From positions 217,554 to 250,976 of the forward strand of contig NW_019775692.1 of the NCBI RefSeq assembly GCF_001039355.2: a DNA stretch of 33,423 bases. Direction: 5' to 3'. This stretch comes from Lingula anatina. Lineage: Eukaryota > Brachiopoda > Lingulata > Lingulida > Lingulidae. The position numbers and the translations under genes were made by a program. Of this stretch, positions 1-8,713 are shown piece by piece (the stretch's first letter is position 1; each line of letters begins with the position of its first letter). The notes under the pieces are model-generated. The model ran no database searches. It was not told where the DNA came from and saw only the letters and a program-made list of their open reading frames with translations.

Positions 1-305
1 GGTTTTTTTACCCCTAGAACCTCAAGACAGTTAGATATCCCTTCTAATTCAAGGATCTCCGGTTCCTGAACCGGCAAGACTCTTAACCTGTTACCACCAA
101 ACTGGTGATTATGAATTGAATCAATAGCTTCAACCACTGTTTCAGGTAACTCAAAAACAACAAACGCCCTATTCCCTTCCAGTGTGTATAATTTTTCTAC
201 CTTGCCTAACACCAATCGTTTTTCAATGTATTGTTGCAGTGAATCTGGATCATAAGAATCAGGCAAATTATGAAAACAAACAGACCGATCACTGAAAAGA
301 GCCAT
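1..305 (-). CDS. 5' end of a gene encoding an RRM-like domain protein (partial, runs off window)
   Basis: Reading down from an ATG at 305-303, the minus strand stays open to the window edge (101 codons). Seen: an order of elements typical of an RNA-recognition motif. These are a first strand with hydrophobic residues (SVCFHNLP, RNP2-like), a helix (DPDSLQQYIEKRL), strands GKVEKLYTLEG and NRAFVVFELP (RNP1-like), a second helix (VVEAIDSIHNHQF) and a last strand GGNRLRVLPV. A possible splice donor (GGG followed by GTAAAA) lies near position 10, so this may be a complete first exon. Inference: such divergent RRMs occur in PARP10/PARP14, DTX3L and RBM43-type proteins, but the rest of the protein is out of view. 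The gene is divergent from the TPR gene to its right. No purely chance explanation seems likely given the fold order, but the family is not certain. Confidence 0.62.
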   Translation of the reverse strand, partial: MALFSDRSVCFHNLPDSYDPDSLQQYIEKRLVLGKVEKLYTLEGNRAFVVFELPETVVEAIDSIHNHQFGGNRLRVLPVQEPEILELEGISNCLEVLGVKK

Positions 306-1483
306 GTTTGAGATAAAAGTATGGAATGCACAAGTTAGGGATAGAGTTAAGAATCTCAGGCCTGAAATTGCATAAATAATAAATGTTGAAATGAAAAAAA
401 AAACTTGTATATATATATATATATTTTTTTTTTTCAATTCAATCAATGAAAGAAAACTTCACACACAAATTGTGTAAGGATGCTCTAACACATTCAGACT
501 ACTACTGTACTACTTCATTTAACTACTGATCAGAGCAGTGATGCATGCACAACACAAATTACAGTCACAACTAATACTACAATCAATGTATGCAAACAAG
601 CAGCATCTACTCTCACAGTTCAAATCAAGCAATGGAATTTGGCTGTTAAACTATATTTATACTGAAAACAGCCATCTAAGAAAATTGAAAAAAAAAATTG
701 ATGTATAAAATTCAAAGAGGAATGAAAAAAATAACACAAACCACTTTCACTTGATATGAGCTAGACTGAAAACAGGTAATACTGAACTGTACACTACTCA
801 ATCTATTAAGTGAAATGTGTGACGATGTAGTGTGCTAGTTGAGATTGTTTTACATTGCTACCGGTAGATTTCTCTATAAGTAAAGTACAGTCCGGTGTGC
901 ACGTTTGAATCTATCCCGTGATTGGTAACTTAAAGGTAAAACTGTTCACTGTATAATTGGTCTCTTTGGGGTCTCTTACGGCTTCTTTTGGTGCGTCTTG
1001 GTCTTCTTTGGCTTTAACGGCTCCCTGTTGGTTCTTAGGATTAGTGAATTACACCAGTAAGTACATTGTTATTTGTACCTTCATAAGGCACTCGGCCGCG
1101 AAGGCGTAACAAATGACTATAATTATATACTCTTGACTGAGTCAGCTACGTATTGCTATTTATAACAACACCCAAATTTGCACTACGGTTGACTGAACAG
1201 CATCCACAAACGGGCAATATGAATGCTACAGTTCAACTGTGGAAACGATGGAAATTCAGAGTGTGAAATAAATCAAAACTACCGTCTAGCTATTAAAAAA
1301 CAAAACTACTGGTACGCGTTTGATCGATAACTGATTTAATTCTCGTAAGATTACCATCCGCCCCCTTCCTTATGAATAGGTATTACTTTATCAATACAAT
1401 GCAACCGACGTGTAGCCGCACGTTAGAAGACAATAGGGAGGTTTAGCAAACGACGAACAACGAAGACGAAGTACGAAAACTAG
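306..1483. other. Intergenic stretch, possible divergent promoter region
   Basis: About 1.2 kb lie between the start of the minus-strand RRM-like gene and the transposon fragment. It is AT-rich, with a (TA)n plus T-run at about 411-434. An inverted CCAAT motif (ATTGG) lies near 919-923. A strong plus-strand donor-like GTAAGT sits at 1057-1062 and could end a non-coding first exon of the TPR gene, but no coding exon was recognised here. No TATA box or initiator could be assigned. Confidence 0.3.
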
Positions 1484-1547
1484 GTTCGTACGTCATTAGT
1501 CGTAGCGGCCGTTTCGCAAACGCCGAACAACGAATACGAAAACAATA
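1441..1547. repeat. Imperfect direct repeat, two copies, 70-bp offset
   Basis: Two copies begin at 1441 and 1511. Both read GTTT(A/C)GCAAACG(A/C)CGAACAACGAA followed by ACGAA-rich sequence; the second is shortened by a few bases. They directly precede the Harbinger-like reading frame and are CpG-rich compared with the surroundings, so they are probably part of the transposon's own upstream sequence. Confidence 0.7.
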
Positions 1548-2095
1548 GAGGTCGCTTGTGTGACAAGATGGCTTCCATTATTGATTTGGTGGTACAGGCG
1601 CTTCTTTTTGACGCTGATTGTGATGACATTTTACCGTTTTTATGTGAAGAATTTCAAGAATTTGCAGATGCAATTCACAACAAAGGGGCGCCTCTGAAAA
1701 ATTGCGTCGGATTCGTGGACGGGACAGTGCGGCCGTTGTGTAGGCCAACATTTTTTCAGCGTGTCTGCTACAATGGTCACAAGCGTGTTCATGCCATCAA
1801 ATTTCAATCCATTGTCACGCCAGACGGGTTGATTGCGAATCTGTTTGGGCCCGTGGAAGGAAGACGCCACGATTGCTTCATGCTGACCCTTAGTGGCATT
1901 CTAGAGGACTTTGAGAGGGGCCAGTGGATGGATCGAGATGGCGACCCATTCAGTATATATGGGGATCCAGCATACCCTCTTAGAGACTTTCTCATACCCC
2001 CATACCGCACAGCAAATCTGACACCTCAGCAAGAGCTCTTCAATGCTGAAATGTCATCCGTGAGGGAGTGTGTTGAATACTTGGGATACTTGTAA
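1484..2095 (+). pseudogene. PIF/Harbinger (DDE_Tnp_4-type) nuclease fragment, deleted and truncated
   Basis: The frame is open from 1484, after an in-frame TAG at 1481, to TAA at 2093-2095; the first ATG is at 1568. Seen, numbering from the TTG at 1556 as residue 1: GFVDGT with the first catalytic Asp at about 55, the conserved run YNGHKRVHA, LFGPVEGRRHD, then GDPAYPL with the second Asp at about 137, and SVRECVE with the likely catalytic Glu at about 174. The frame then stops five codons later, where this family normally continues through an FGD-type motif into a C-terminal helical region. The short N-terminal block (MASIIDLVVQALLFDADCDDILPFL) runs almost directly into the nuclease, so the usual DNA-binding/helical segment is missing. 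Transposases of this group are typically 300-400 residues. It is inactive as it stands, with an internal deletion and a C-terminal truncation or frameshift near 2080-2095. Confidence 0.85.
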
Positions 2096-2602
2096 ACTGC
2101 CACACATGTTTGNGAGGAAATTGTTTGTTTGAAAGTTATCGCCTTTTGAAGTAAATAACCCATTGAAATATGGGCTGATTTAACGTAAAAGATGATAAAA
2201 TCAAAAGTAAATAGTTTAAGACAATTCCCTGGTACCACGCTGTAGTGCTGTCACCCAGCTTTATGAGGCCTTTTGAATCACTTGAATAGCTGTCTTGGTT
2301 ATAGAGAAAATCCCAATACCGAAAACGGCATTTTTCCCCTCAAATTGGCGCCAGAGCGTCATCCGTTGGACACTGTACTTAATCCCCGTCTTTAATTGGC
2401 CTTTTGGGAAGTTTGTTTTAATTTTTTATAAAAACTTATAAGCCCAGGGCTTTGTTTCTATGACTTTGGTCCTTTTACTATCAGTCACCTTAAGACCATT
2501 TCTATAATGATTTTGACCATGTAAGATCATTTGTGATCTGAAGTTGCAGATTCAGACCAATTCAGGCACACTTGGGTTTATTATTTATGCTGCATATTTT
2601 AG
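2096..2602. other. Non-coding stretch before the first recognised TPR exon
   Basis: About 500 bp, probably the remainder of the transposon followed by intron. It carries the window's only ambiguous base (N at 2112), just after the transposase stop. A frame shifted from the transposase frame shows weak resemblance to the missing C-terminal continuation (GILVN after the catalytic Glu region), consistent with a frameshift. No exon or terminal inverted repeat was recognised. Confidence 0.4.
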
Positions 2603-2701
2603 GCATTCTACCAGAGAGGACTGTCCAGAATTCGCCTAAAACAAGGTAAAGGTATTCAGGACTTCAACAGGGCTTTGGCATTGGATCCAAAGATATTCCA
2701 G
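2603..2701 (+). CDS. TTC6: TTC6-like exon a (first seen)
   Basis: 33 codons, phase 0 at both ends, acceptor TTTTAG and donor GTAAGG. It encodes AFYQRGLSRIRLKQGKG followed by IQDFNRALALDPKIFQ, one TPR unit. Confidence 0.85.
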
Positions 2702-5700
2702 GTAAGGGCTTAAATGCATTGGTCTTGATGATGTATTTTATGATATCTTATATTCATATTTATTTGACCAAAACACATTTCTGTCACTGATATTCTGTTT
2801 GAAAAGAGATATATTCTTATCCAAATATATTCAGTTGATTTCCTTAAGACTTTTTCATATAACTTTATCTTTGTCTCAATCCTTCTTGTCCACACAGGTT
2901 TATCTGAGCAGAGCAGCCTACTATGGTTTGAGAGGACAATACAGCAAAGCCATTCTCAACTGCAATGAAGCCATCAAACTACAACCAAACAGTGTTAGGG
3001 CATACTTGTTCAGGTACAGTTCTCTTTTTATGTATTGTCTGGTGTGATATGATTGTCAAGTGATACAATAATTTTATCAGGACTGTTTTATTCATCCCAA
3101 CAACAAATAAAATTTTATAATTTTAATTTAACCAATTAACTTTCCTTTTTCCACCTTGGTCCAGACCTTGGAGGATGGTCTTTGATTCCACCCTTAGCAA
3201 AATACTTTGGGGCTGGTTTATTTATTGAAAACCGAATACATAAATTCACAGCAGCATTGTTCTTACAGAGGGGCCCTGAAATACCACATCAAGGCATACC
3301 AGCTTGCTATACGAGACCTGACCAAGGCCACTAGTATTGACAGCACATGTGCTTTAGCTTACTTCAACAGAGCAGTTTGTTACCATGACAGCAAGAACCA
3401 TGCAAAGGCACTGCAGGATTATGGGATAGTTCTGTTGCTAGGGGATGCTTTGAGACTCAAGGTGATTTCTTATGAAACATTTTTCTCCAAGGTGCTAAAA
3501 CTCTTATTTGAATTAAGTTGAATTGAAAATTGCTTCACATCATGGCTTGCAGAAAAAACATACATTTTGCCTCCTAACCTATTGTTGCATAAGGGTTTTG
3601 ATCGTGATTTTTCAATTTTTATAAAAATATTATATATACAAAATGCAAAGATGTTTATTCTGTAATCCAAGGCCTCTGACCCAAAATGCAATTTCTTTGA
3701 TGTTTTAACCACTAGTAGCAATGCTCTAAGTATATGTGTACACAGAAAAAAATGCATGGACGTTAAATAATATTACTCTTCCCTAATAATAGGTTTTGAT
3801 CAATCGTGGTCTGCTGTACTTTGACCGAGATGACTACAGAAATGCTCTGCAGGACTTCCTGCTGGCCGCAAAGATTGACGCCAAGAACTGCAAGATCTAC
3901 CACACCATAGGACTCTGCTATCACAAGTAAGTCCATGGGATAAATTTCATGTCTCAGTGTGAGTGCCTATGTCAGACTACTAGAGTTGTAAGATACACTA
4001 AACCACAGGTCTTTGTCATCAACACCTGTATGTGATGTTAAGGCAGCCTGCCCAGTTAACATTGTCCTCATGCCAATTGCCAGTAGAATTGAATTCAGGC
4101 CAATGAAAAATTTTAAAAGATAATTACTGGTCACAATGTCTGCTCTGGGTCATTAGCCTCACCAACCTGTATACCTGTAATTGACCACATTTGTGTTGTG
4201 TAATCAGGTTGAACTGCCTGGAGGATGCTGTGAAAGCCTTCTCAGTGGCCCTGACTCTGGACAAGTTCTTCCTAGAGGGGTACATTGGTCGTGGTAATGT
4301 CCTCATGGATTACGGACACGATGCTGGCCTCAAGTTTGCAAGGTATGGGTATTGCTCACAAATTTCAAACAACAATGTTATTGCAATGATACATTCTATC
4401 ACAATTTATCAATTTCAGTCAGGAACAAAACACACCTTCAGGTAATTTTTTCAGTCACATCCAATGTTTTATCTTACGTGTAATTATGAGTTTTTTTATG
4501 AATAACTGATATCTGCCTGAAGTACCACCAACCTTTGTTGAGTGCTTATGCTGTCACATTGAAATAAGAAATCATCTTTCCAGGCGTGATTATGAGCGTG
4601 CCCTGCAACTGAACCCCATCTACCTCCCTGCGCGTGTGAACCTGGCTTACAACCTCCAGGTGTGTGGGAAATATATGCATGCCTGGAGACAGTTCACTGC
4701 CGCCCTCACTGCTAACCCATGTAAGTATACCACTGTTACTCCGAGTTTTCACATAAAACTACATGCAGTTATCACTGCTAACCCATGTAAGTATACCATT
4801 CTTGTAGCAAGTAAGCACTTATCACTAAAGTTATCACTGTAAGTAGTTGTAAGGTTAGCACTCATATACCAAGTATTTGCCAGTAACTACAGTTATTGAT
4901 TTAAGTCTGTGTAAGTATACCACTCTTATACCAATTATCACATGTAAATACAGTTATCACTACAAGTTTATGTAAGTGTACCACTGTCATACCATAAGTT
5001 ATCAGATATCACACCAGTTAACTTCGTAACTAAAAGTATATGAAAGTATGAATGTTATACCAAGTTTACAGTTATCATCTGCAGTATGTAATACATGTCC
5101 TATGTCATCACATCACTACAGTTATGACTACTGGTACTGATTATGGCTTTAAGTCCATGTAAGATATTTTCTATTTATTTTTTGTAAATTTTAGACTACA
5201 AGCCAGCACTAGAGGGCAGAGCTATAGTTAACCTCCAGATGAGTGATACATTTGCAGCATTCCAAGATATCAATGCCTCAGTAAGGGTGGTGCCCTCTGC
5301 TGAACTGCTCACCAATAGAGGGGTCATCCATCAGGTAAGTTTTGGCCTTTAAGTGGTTGACCATCAGGCAGTTGAGGGCCTTGTAAGGAGATGCCCATCA
5401 GGTTAATTCATCAGTACTTTTATGTTCAGTTTTACTTTATTTATCTCTGAAAGAAAAACAATTCCTGATACTTGTATTTTTATATATTTATTGTCTGGAT
5501 AAATTGTTGTCTCGATGGTTTGAGTTCATCTTCTTATGCTGTTGATGCCTTGAATAAGATGTAGTTTGGTCCAAATTAATGTTTCATTTGTATTTTACAG
5601 TTTATGGGAGACAAGGCCAATGCCATGCGGGATTACCAGCAAGCCATCTCTATTGACCCGTCCCATGCCTTGGCCTACTTCAATGCAGCCAACATCTACT

Positions 5701-6840
5701 TCCAGATGAGGCAGTTTAAACAGGTAGGAGGATCAGTAAATATGAGACCCCTTGCATGAAATTTAACAGTTGACTAGTATTAGTAGGAGTCTGTGAAGGC
5801 TCAGCCCTCGGGCAAGGGGGCTGGGGGGAGTGGAGGGTTTAAGGGGTTGTACATCATTTAGTTGTCTTCTGTGAGAGGTCTTTTTTGTTACAGGGTCCTC
5901 CATGCTAAATTTTTATTTCAGATGTACAGGTGAATTTTAGAAGTAAAAGGAAGTAATCTCAGGTGTTACATAGCTTATGCTGACTTTTAGAAACCAGCCA
6001 CTATACACTGAAAATTGTACAATTGAATCTTTCACCTTTGCAAAATTTGTTTTGTGTATCTGTTTTGATGTGTATTAATCTGTGCCAAAATGCTTTAATT
6101 AATATTTAAAGTTTTTGTTTCACCTTTAATTCTCTATTTTTCCAGGCCCATGCTCACTATGACAAAGCCATTTTGTTCAATCCCAAAGACGAGTCAGCAC
6201 TTCTGAACAGAGCCATTACTAAGGTAGGGAAATTTGCTTAAAGAAAAGTCACACAAGTATGTGATGTCTTTATAAATATATTTTCAGAATTTTCAGAACT
6301 TTCAGTATTTGTGATCAAAATTCCTTAAGTAAACTTTTATCCCCCAGTGATACATAATTTACAATGACTTACTGTCCCTTTTAGGTGCTGCTGCGAGATT
6401 CTGCTGGTGCCTTGGATGATTTCAAGGCTGCTGTCAAACTGAGCCCCCATTCTGCTCATATGTACTTCAACAGAGGAAACCTGTACTCTTCCCTCAAACA
6501 ATTTGACAAGGCTGAGAAAGATTATACAAAAGGTAACACTGACACTTTGCTAATAATTACAGCTATTTTACTTTTTTCATTTGTGTATAATCCAAAATTT
6601 AGTTGTTAATGAATAAAATTATAATTCTAAAAATTAAAATTATAATTTGATAATAATGAAAATGATATTAATGAAAAGTATAATTAAGTTTAATTTTAAA
6701 AGAATTATAAGTTATTATGATTAATATTGTCATTATTACTTTCATTGTCTTAACTATTGTAATTATTTAAAATTATCATTATTATTAGTAATTACTATTA
6801 TAAGTAATAAGCCCCATCAAAGTTATTATTATTGTTGTTG

Positions 6841-6877
<37 letters not shown>

Positions 6878-7070
6878 CTTCACTACAGCCTTGACTTTGC
6901 AACCTGATGATGCTCTGGTTTACAAAAGGCGTGCAGATGTCCGTGGAAAGCTTGGGAAGAAAGCAGAAGCCATTGCTGACTATAAATATGCTATCGAAAT
7001 CCAAAGCAAGAAAAGAGCCACCATCGATGCCAACTCTGTCACATTCAAGCCTGGGTCACATAGCAAATGA
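2603..7070 (+). CDS. TTC6: TTC6-like tetratricopeptide-repeat protein, C-terminal 494 residues in 11 exons (5' partial)
   Basis: Exons, all bounded by AG and GT with matching phases: 2603-2701, 2898-3013, 3269-3461, 3793-3926, 4208-4342, 4584-4720, 5195-5334, 5601-5723, 6146-6223, 6385-6532, 6889-7070 (stop TGA 7068-7070). The joined 1,485 nt encode about a dozen consecutive TPR units with the usual small-residue and aromatic pattern (for example RAAYYGLRGQYSKAI, YFNRAVCYHDSKNHAKAL, YFNRGNLYSSLKQFDKAE). I recognise the order and linkers as those of vertebrate TTC6: KGIQDFNRALALDP, YGIVLLLGD, GRGNVLMDYGHDA, LLTNRGVIHQ, RADVRGKLGKKAEAIADY. TPR arrays are protein-interaction solenoids; TTC6 itself is poorly characterised. 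The first exon seen starts in phase 0 in mid-protein, so earlier exons must exist, unrecognised here or beyond the window. It converges on the KLHL gene. Confidence 0.9.
2898..3013 (+). CDS. TTC6: TTC6-like exon b
   Basis: Acceptor CACACAG, donor GTACAG. It encodes the TPR unit with YLSRAAYYGLRGQYSKAIL and ends with two bases of a split Arg codon. Confidence 0.9.
3269..3461 (+). CDS. TTC6: TTC6-like exon c
   Basis: Acceptor TCTTACAG, donor GTGATT. It completes the Arg codon and encodes GALKYHIKAYQLAIRDLTKA, then a unit with ALAYFNRAVCYHDSKNHAKA, ending LLLGDALRLK. An AGAG at the acceptor gives a second possible AG two bases downstream, but only the first keeps the frame. Confidence 0.9.
3793..3926 (+). 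CDS. TTC6: TTC6-like exon d
   Basis: Acceptor AATAATAG, donor GTAAGT. It encodes VLINRGLLYFDRDDYRNAL and KIYHTIGLCYH, ending inside a Lys codon. Confidence 0.9.
4208..4342 (+). CDS. TTC6: TTC6-like exon e
   Basis: Acceptor TAATCAG, donor GTATGG. It encodes NCLEDAVKAFSVALTLDKF and the TTC6-typical GRGNVLMDYGHDAGLKFA. Confidence 0.9.
4584..4720 (+). CDS. TTC6: TTC6-like exon f, with its end duplicated in the intron
   Basis: Acceptor TTTCCAG, donor GTAAGT at 4721. It encodes RDYERALQLNPIYLPARV and the unit with YNLQVCGKYMHAWRQF, ending TANP plus one base. The last 18 exon bases and the donor recur 66 bp downstream (see the repeat at 4704-5170). Confidence 0.9.
4704..5170 (+). repeat. Degenerate tandem array spanning a splice donor
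   Basis: Donor-like GTAAG motifs recur at 4721 (the real donor), 4787, 4839, 4911, 4972 and 5159, with a decayed copy near 5041. Each is set in related sequence (ATCACT..., then GTAAGTATACCA, CTCTTATACCA). Spacings are 52-72 bp over most of the array. Copies 1 and 2 share about 30 nearly identical bases, including the exon end ACTGCTAACCCAT. The array fills most of the 474-bp intron. Confidence 0.82.
5195..5334 (+). CDS. TTC6: TTC6-like exon g
   Basis: Acceptor AATTTTAG, donor GTAAGT. It completes a split Tyr codon and encodes YKPALEGRAIVNLQMSD, AAFQDINASVRVVP and AELLTNRGVIHQ, in phase 0 at its end. Confidence 0.9.
5328..5415 (+). repeat. Short tandem array (about 34 bp, 2.4 copies) spanning a splice donor
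   Basis: CCATCAGG occurs at 5328 (the exon end plus the first donor base), 5361 and, as CCATCAGGTTAA, at 5395. The first two copies also share GGCCTT(G)TAAG. Only the first copy keeps a good donor. Confidence 0.6.
5601..5723 (+). CDS. TTC6: TTC6-like exon h
   Basis: Acceptor TATTTTACAG, donor GTAGGA, phase 0 at both ends, 41 codons. It encodes one TPR unit: MGDKANAMRDYQQAISIDP followed by AYFNAANIYFQMRQFKQ. Confidence 0.9.
6146..6223 (+). CDS. TTC6: TTC6-like exon i
   Basis: Acceptor TTTTTCCAG, donor GTAGGG, 26 codons, phase 0 at both ends. It encodes AHAHYDKAILFNPKDESALL followed by NRAITK. Confidence 0.9.
6385..6532 (+). CDS. TTC6: TTC6-like exon j
   Basis: Acceptor CCCTTTTAG, donor GTAACA. 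It encodes SAGALDDFKAAVKLSPHSA and MYFNRGNLYSSLKQFDKAEK, ending with one base of an Ala codon. Confidence 0.9.
6822..6877 (+). repeat. (TTG)n(TTA)n microsatellite beside the last TTC6 acceptor
   Basis: A short TTATTATTATTG stretch leads into TTG units and then about a dozen TTA units. They end 11 bases before the acceptor AG of the terminal exon (6887-6888), so the repeat supplies much of the polypyrimidine region. Confidence 0.9.
6889..7070 (+). CDS. TTC6: TTC6-like terminal coding exon
   Basis: Acceptor CTTCACTACAG. It completes GCC (Ala), then encodes LTLQPDDALVYKRRADVRG and KKAEAIADYKYAIEIQ. A basic, non-TPR tail (KKRATIDANSV...HSK) follows, then TGA at 7068-7070. Confidence 0.92.
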
Positions 7071-8422
7071 GATAGTATTAACATAAGAAACCAGTGAATG
7101 AAAGAGTTGCAGGTTTTGTGAACAATATGCAGTAATATACTCATGAATTCCAGGCCCACAATTTACAGGGCTACATGCAGAAATATTCCAAGTTTTCTAA
7201 GTAAAGACAATGACCCTGTGGCCACGTGCATTGCACTGACATTAATCTGTGATATGATCTCAGAAATCCATTAATTCAATCGTAAAATTTTGATTTTGAT
7301 TATTATTATAAATACATATTTTAAAGGTGAAATGACAATGTTTTTTAAGATGAGAGGTGAGAACATTGTCATAGTTTGGGACCAATGAATAGTATATTTA
7401 AAACTTTATTTGGGTGGGGAGGCTGGAGAGAGACACTTTAAAGGAGCCAAAACACCAAACCTAAAATGCTGTGATTATGTACAGTTTTACATTTATGTTT
7501 CTTAATGTTATAAAGTTTAAATTTATTTTTAAAAGTGTACATATTTATTGTATATATGTACTTTGCTGTATTTGTAGCATAAATACATGCTTGACTGGAG
7601 CTACTGTTATGTTCATTTCTACCAAGTATTATAGTTTAATGTAAACCTTAAAGTATCCATGTCTCTTTCTAAGCAAGGCAGACTTGCCAGACTTTTTGTA
7701 CCATCATTGCAAAATTCTCATTGCAGAGATATAAATACTAGGATGTTTAGATGACAGGTAAGTTTTGATATGTAATTTAAACTGATGGACACATACTGTA
7801 GCATAATGGCCAGAGAGAGAGCTGTGCCATTTACAATGACCAATTCTAAATACACATTCATGCTTAGTATTATTACAAAGTGAACATGACAGGTCTCGTT
7901 TTTTATTTTGCAGGCAAATCTATTCATTTTCAAATGTTGATGTCCTTTCCATCAACTTATATCAATTTGGAACATGTTAATCATTTGCTGAAGGACCTAG
8001 ATATTACAGACAACTGATGAACTGCAAAATTTAGTGAAAGCCACGTGATAGTTTTACTGTTCTATAGATATGATTGCATGCTTTAAACAAACACAAACAA
8101 AAATGTAATATATTTTGAAACTTTATTACTAAATTTAACTGTGTTCATATAATGTTATAACAGTTTACAAATACAATTGCACTTGTGAGAAACACGACTG
8201 AGGGGGTCAAAGCATTTGTTGCACTTGACACAACATATAGACCAATGAAATACTGATATGACCTCTTGACATCATATGTGTTTAGACAAGAAATATTCTT
8301 GACTGCAAAGAGGTCTTAAATGTGTTAGCACATGACCAGATATCTTAAGGAGCAATGGTGCCTCTATTCTGGCTGCCTAGTGACTTTTGATGGATTTCTT
8401 AAATCAACTTGGTATGACAGCA
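7071..8422 (+). other. TTC6-like 3' untranslated region and tail-to-tail interval (left part)
   Basis: AT-rich, no recognised coding. On the plus strand there is no early AATAAA. Weaker TATAAA/CATAAA variants occur near 7509 and 7578, and the first canonical plus-strand AATAAA is at 8671. On the minus strand AATAAA (TTTATT on plus) occurs at 8122-8127 and could end the KLHL transcript, so the two 3' ends may overlap in antisense. Confidence 0.35.
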
Positions 8423-8713
8423 GGAACCCATTTCACAAAAAAGTCTCAAGTCAGCTTTAAGACTGAAATCTTAGCCCAAATCGTGTTACACAAAGGCTGC
8501 TCAATTTATTTTTGGTCTTTTTTCTTAGCCTCATGCATGCATTGTGATGGTCTCAGTGGCAACTTTAGCCCATTTAGGAATTTCAAATACATTTATTGTG
8601 GACCATCTTTCGTAAAGCTCCTAAGTCAATACGGGAAAAAGGACTGCACTGTCTGCTGTCCAACTTTAGCAATAAAACTTAAGTTTAAAAACTTTTTGTG
8701 TGAAACAGGTTCC
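8423..8713. mobile_element. 291-bp non-autonomous inverted-repeat element
   Basis: The left end GGAACCCATTTCACAAAAAA and the right end, reversed, GGAACCTGTTTCACACAAAA are imperfect inverted copies that continue for about 40 bp (both reach a CTTTA or TTTTA-type stretch). Both ends are flanked by AGCA (8419-8422 and 8714-8717), a plausible 4-bp target duplication. It encodes no recognisable protein; the 121-codon open frame across it has no family signature. It is a MITE-like element of unassigned superfamily, placed between the two converging genes. Confidence 0.7.

Noticed and set aside
2222-2450. Possible extra TPR exon before 2603
   Set aside because: Short open frames here have no TPR pattern and no suitable phase-0 donor was found.
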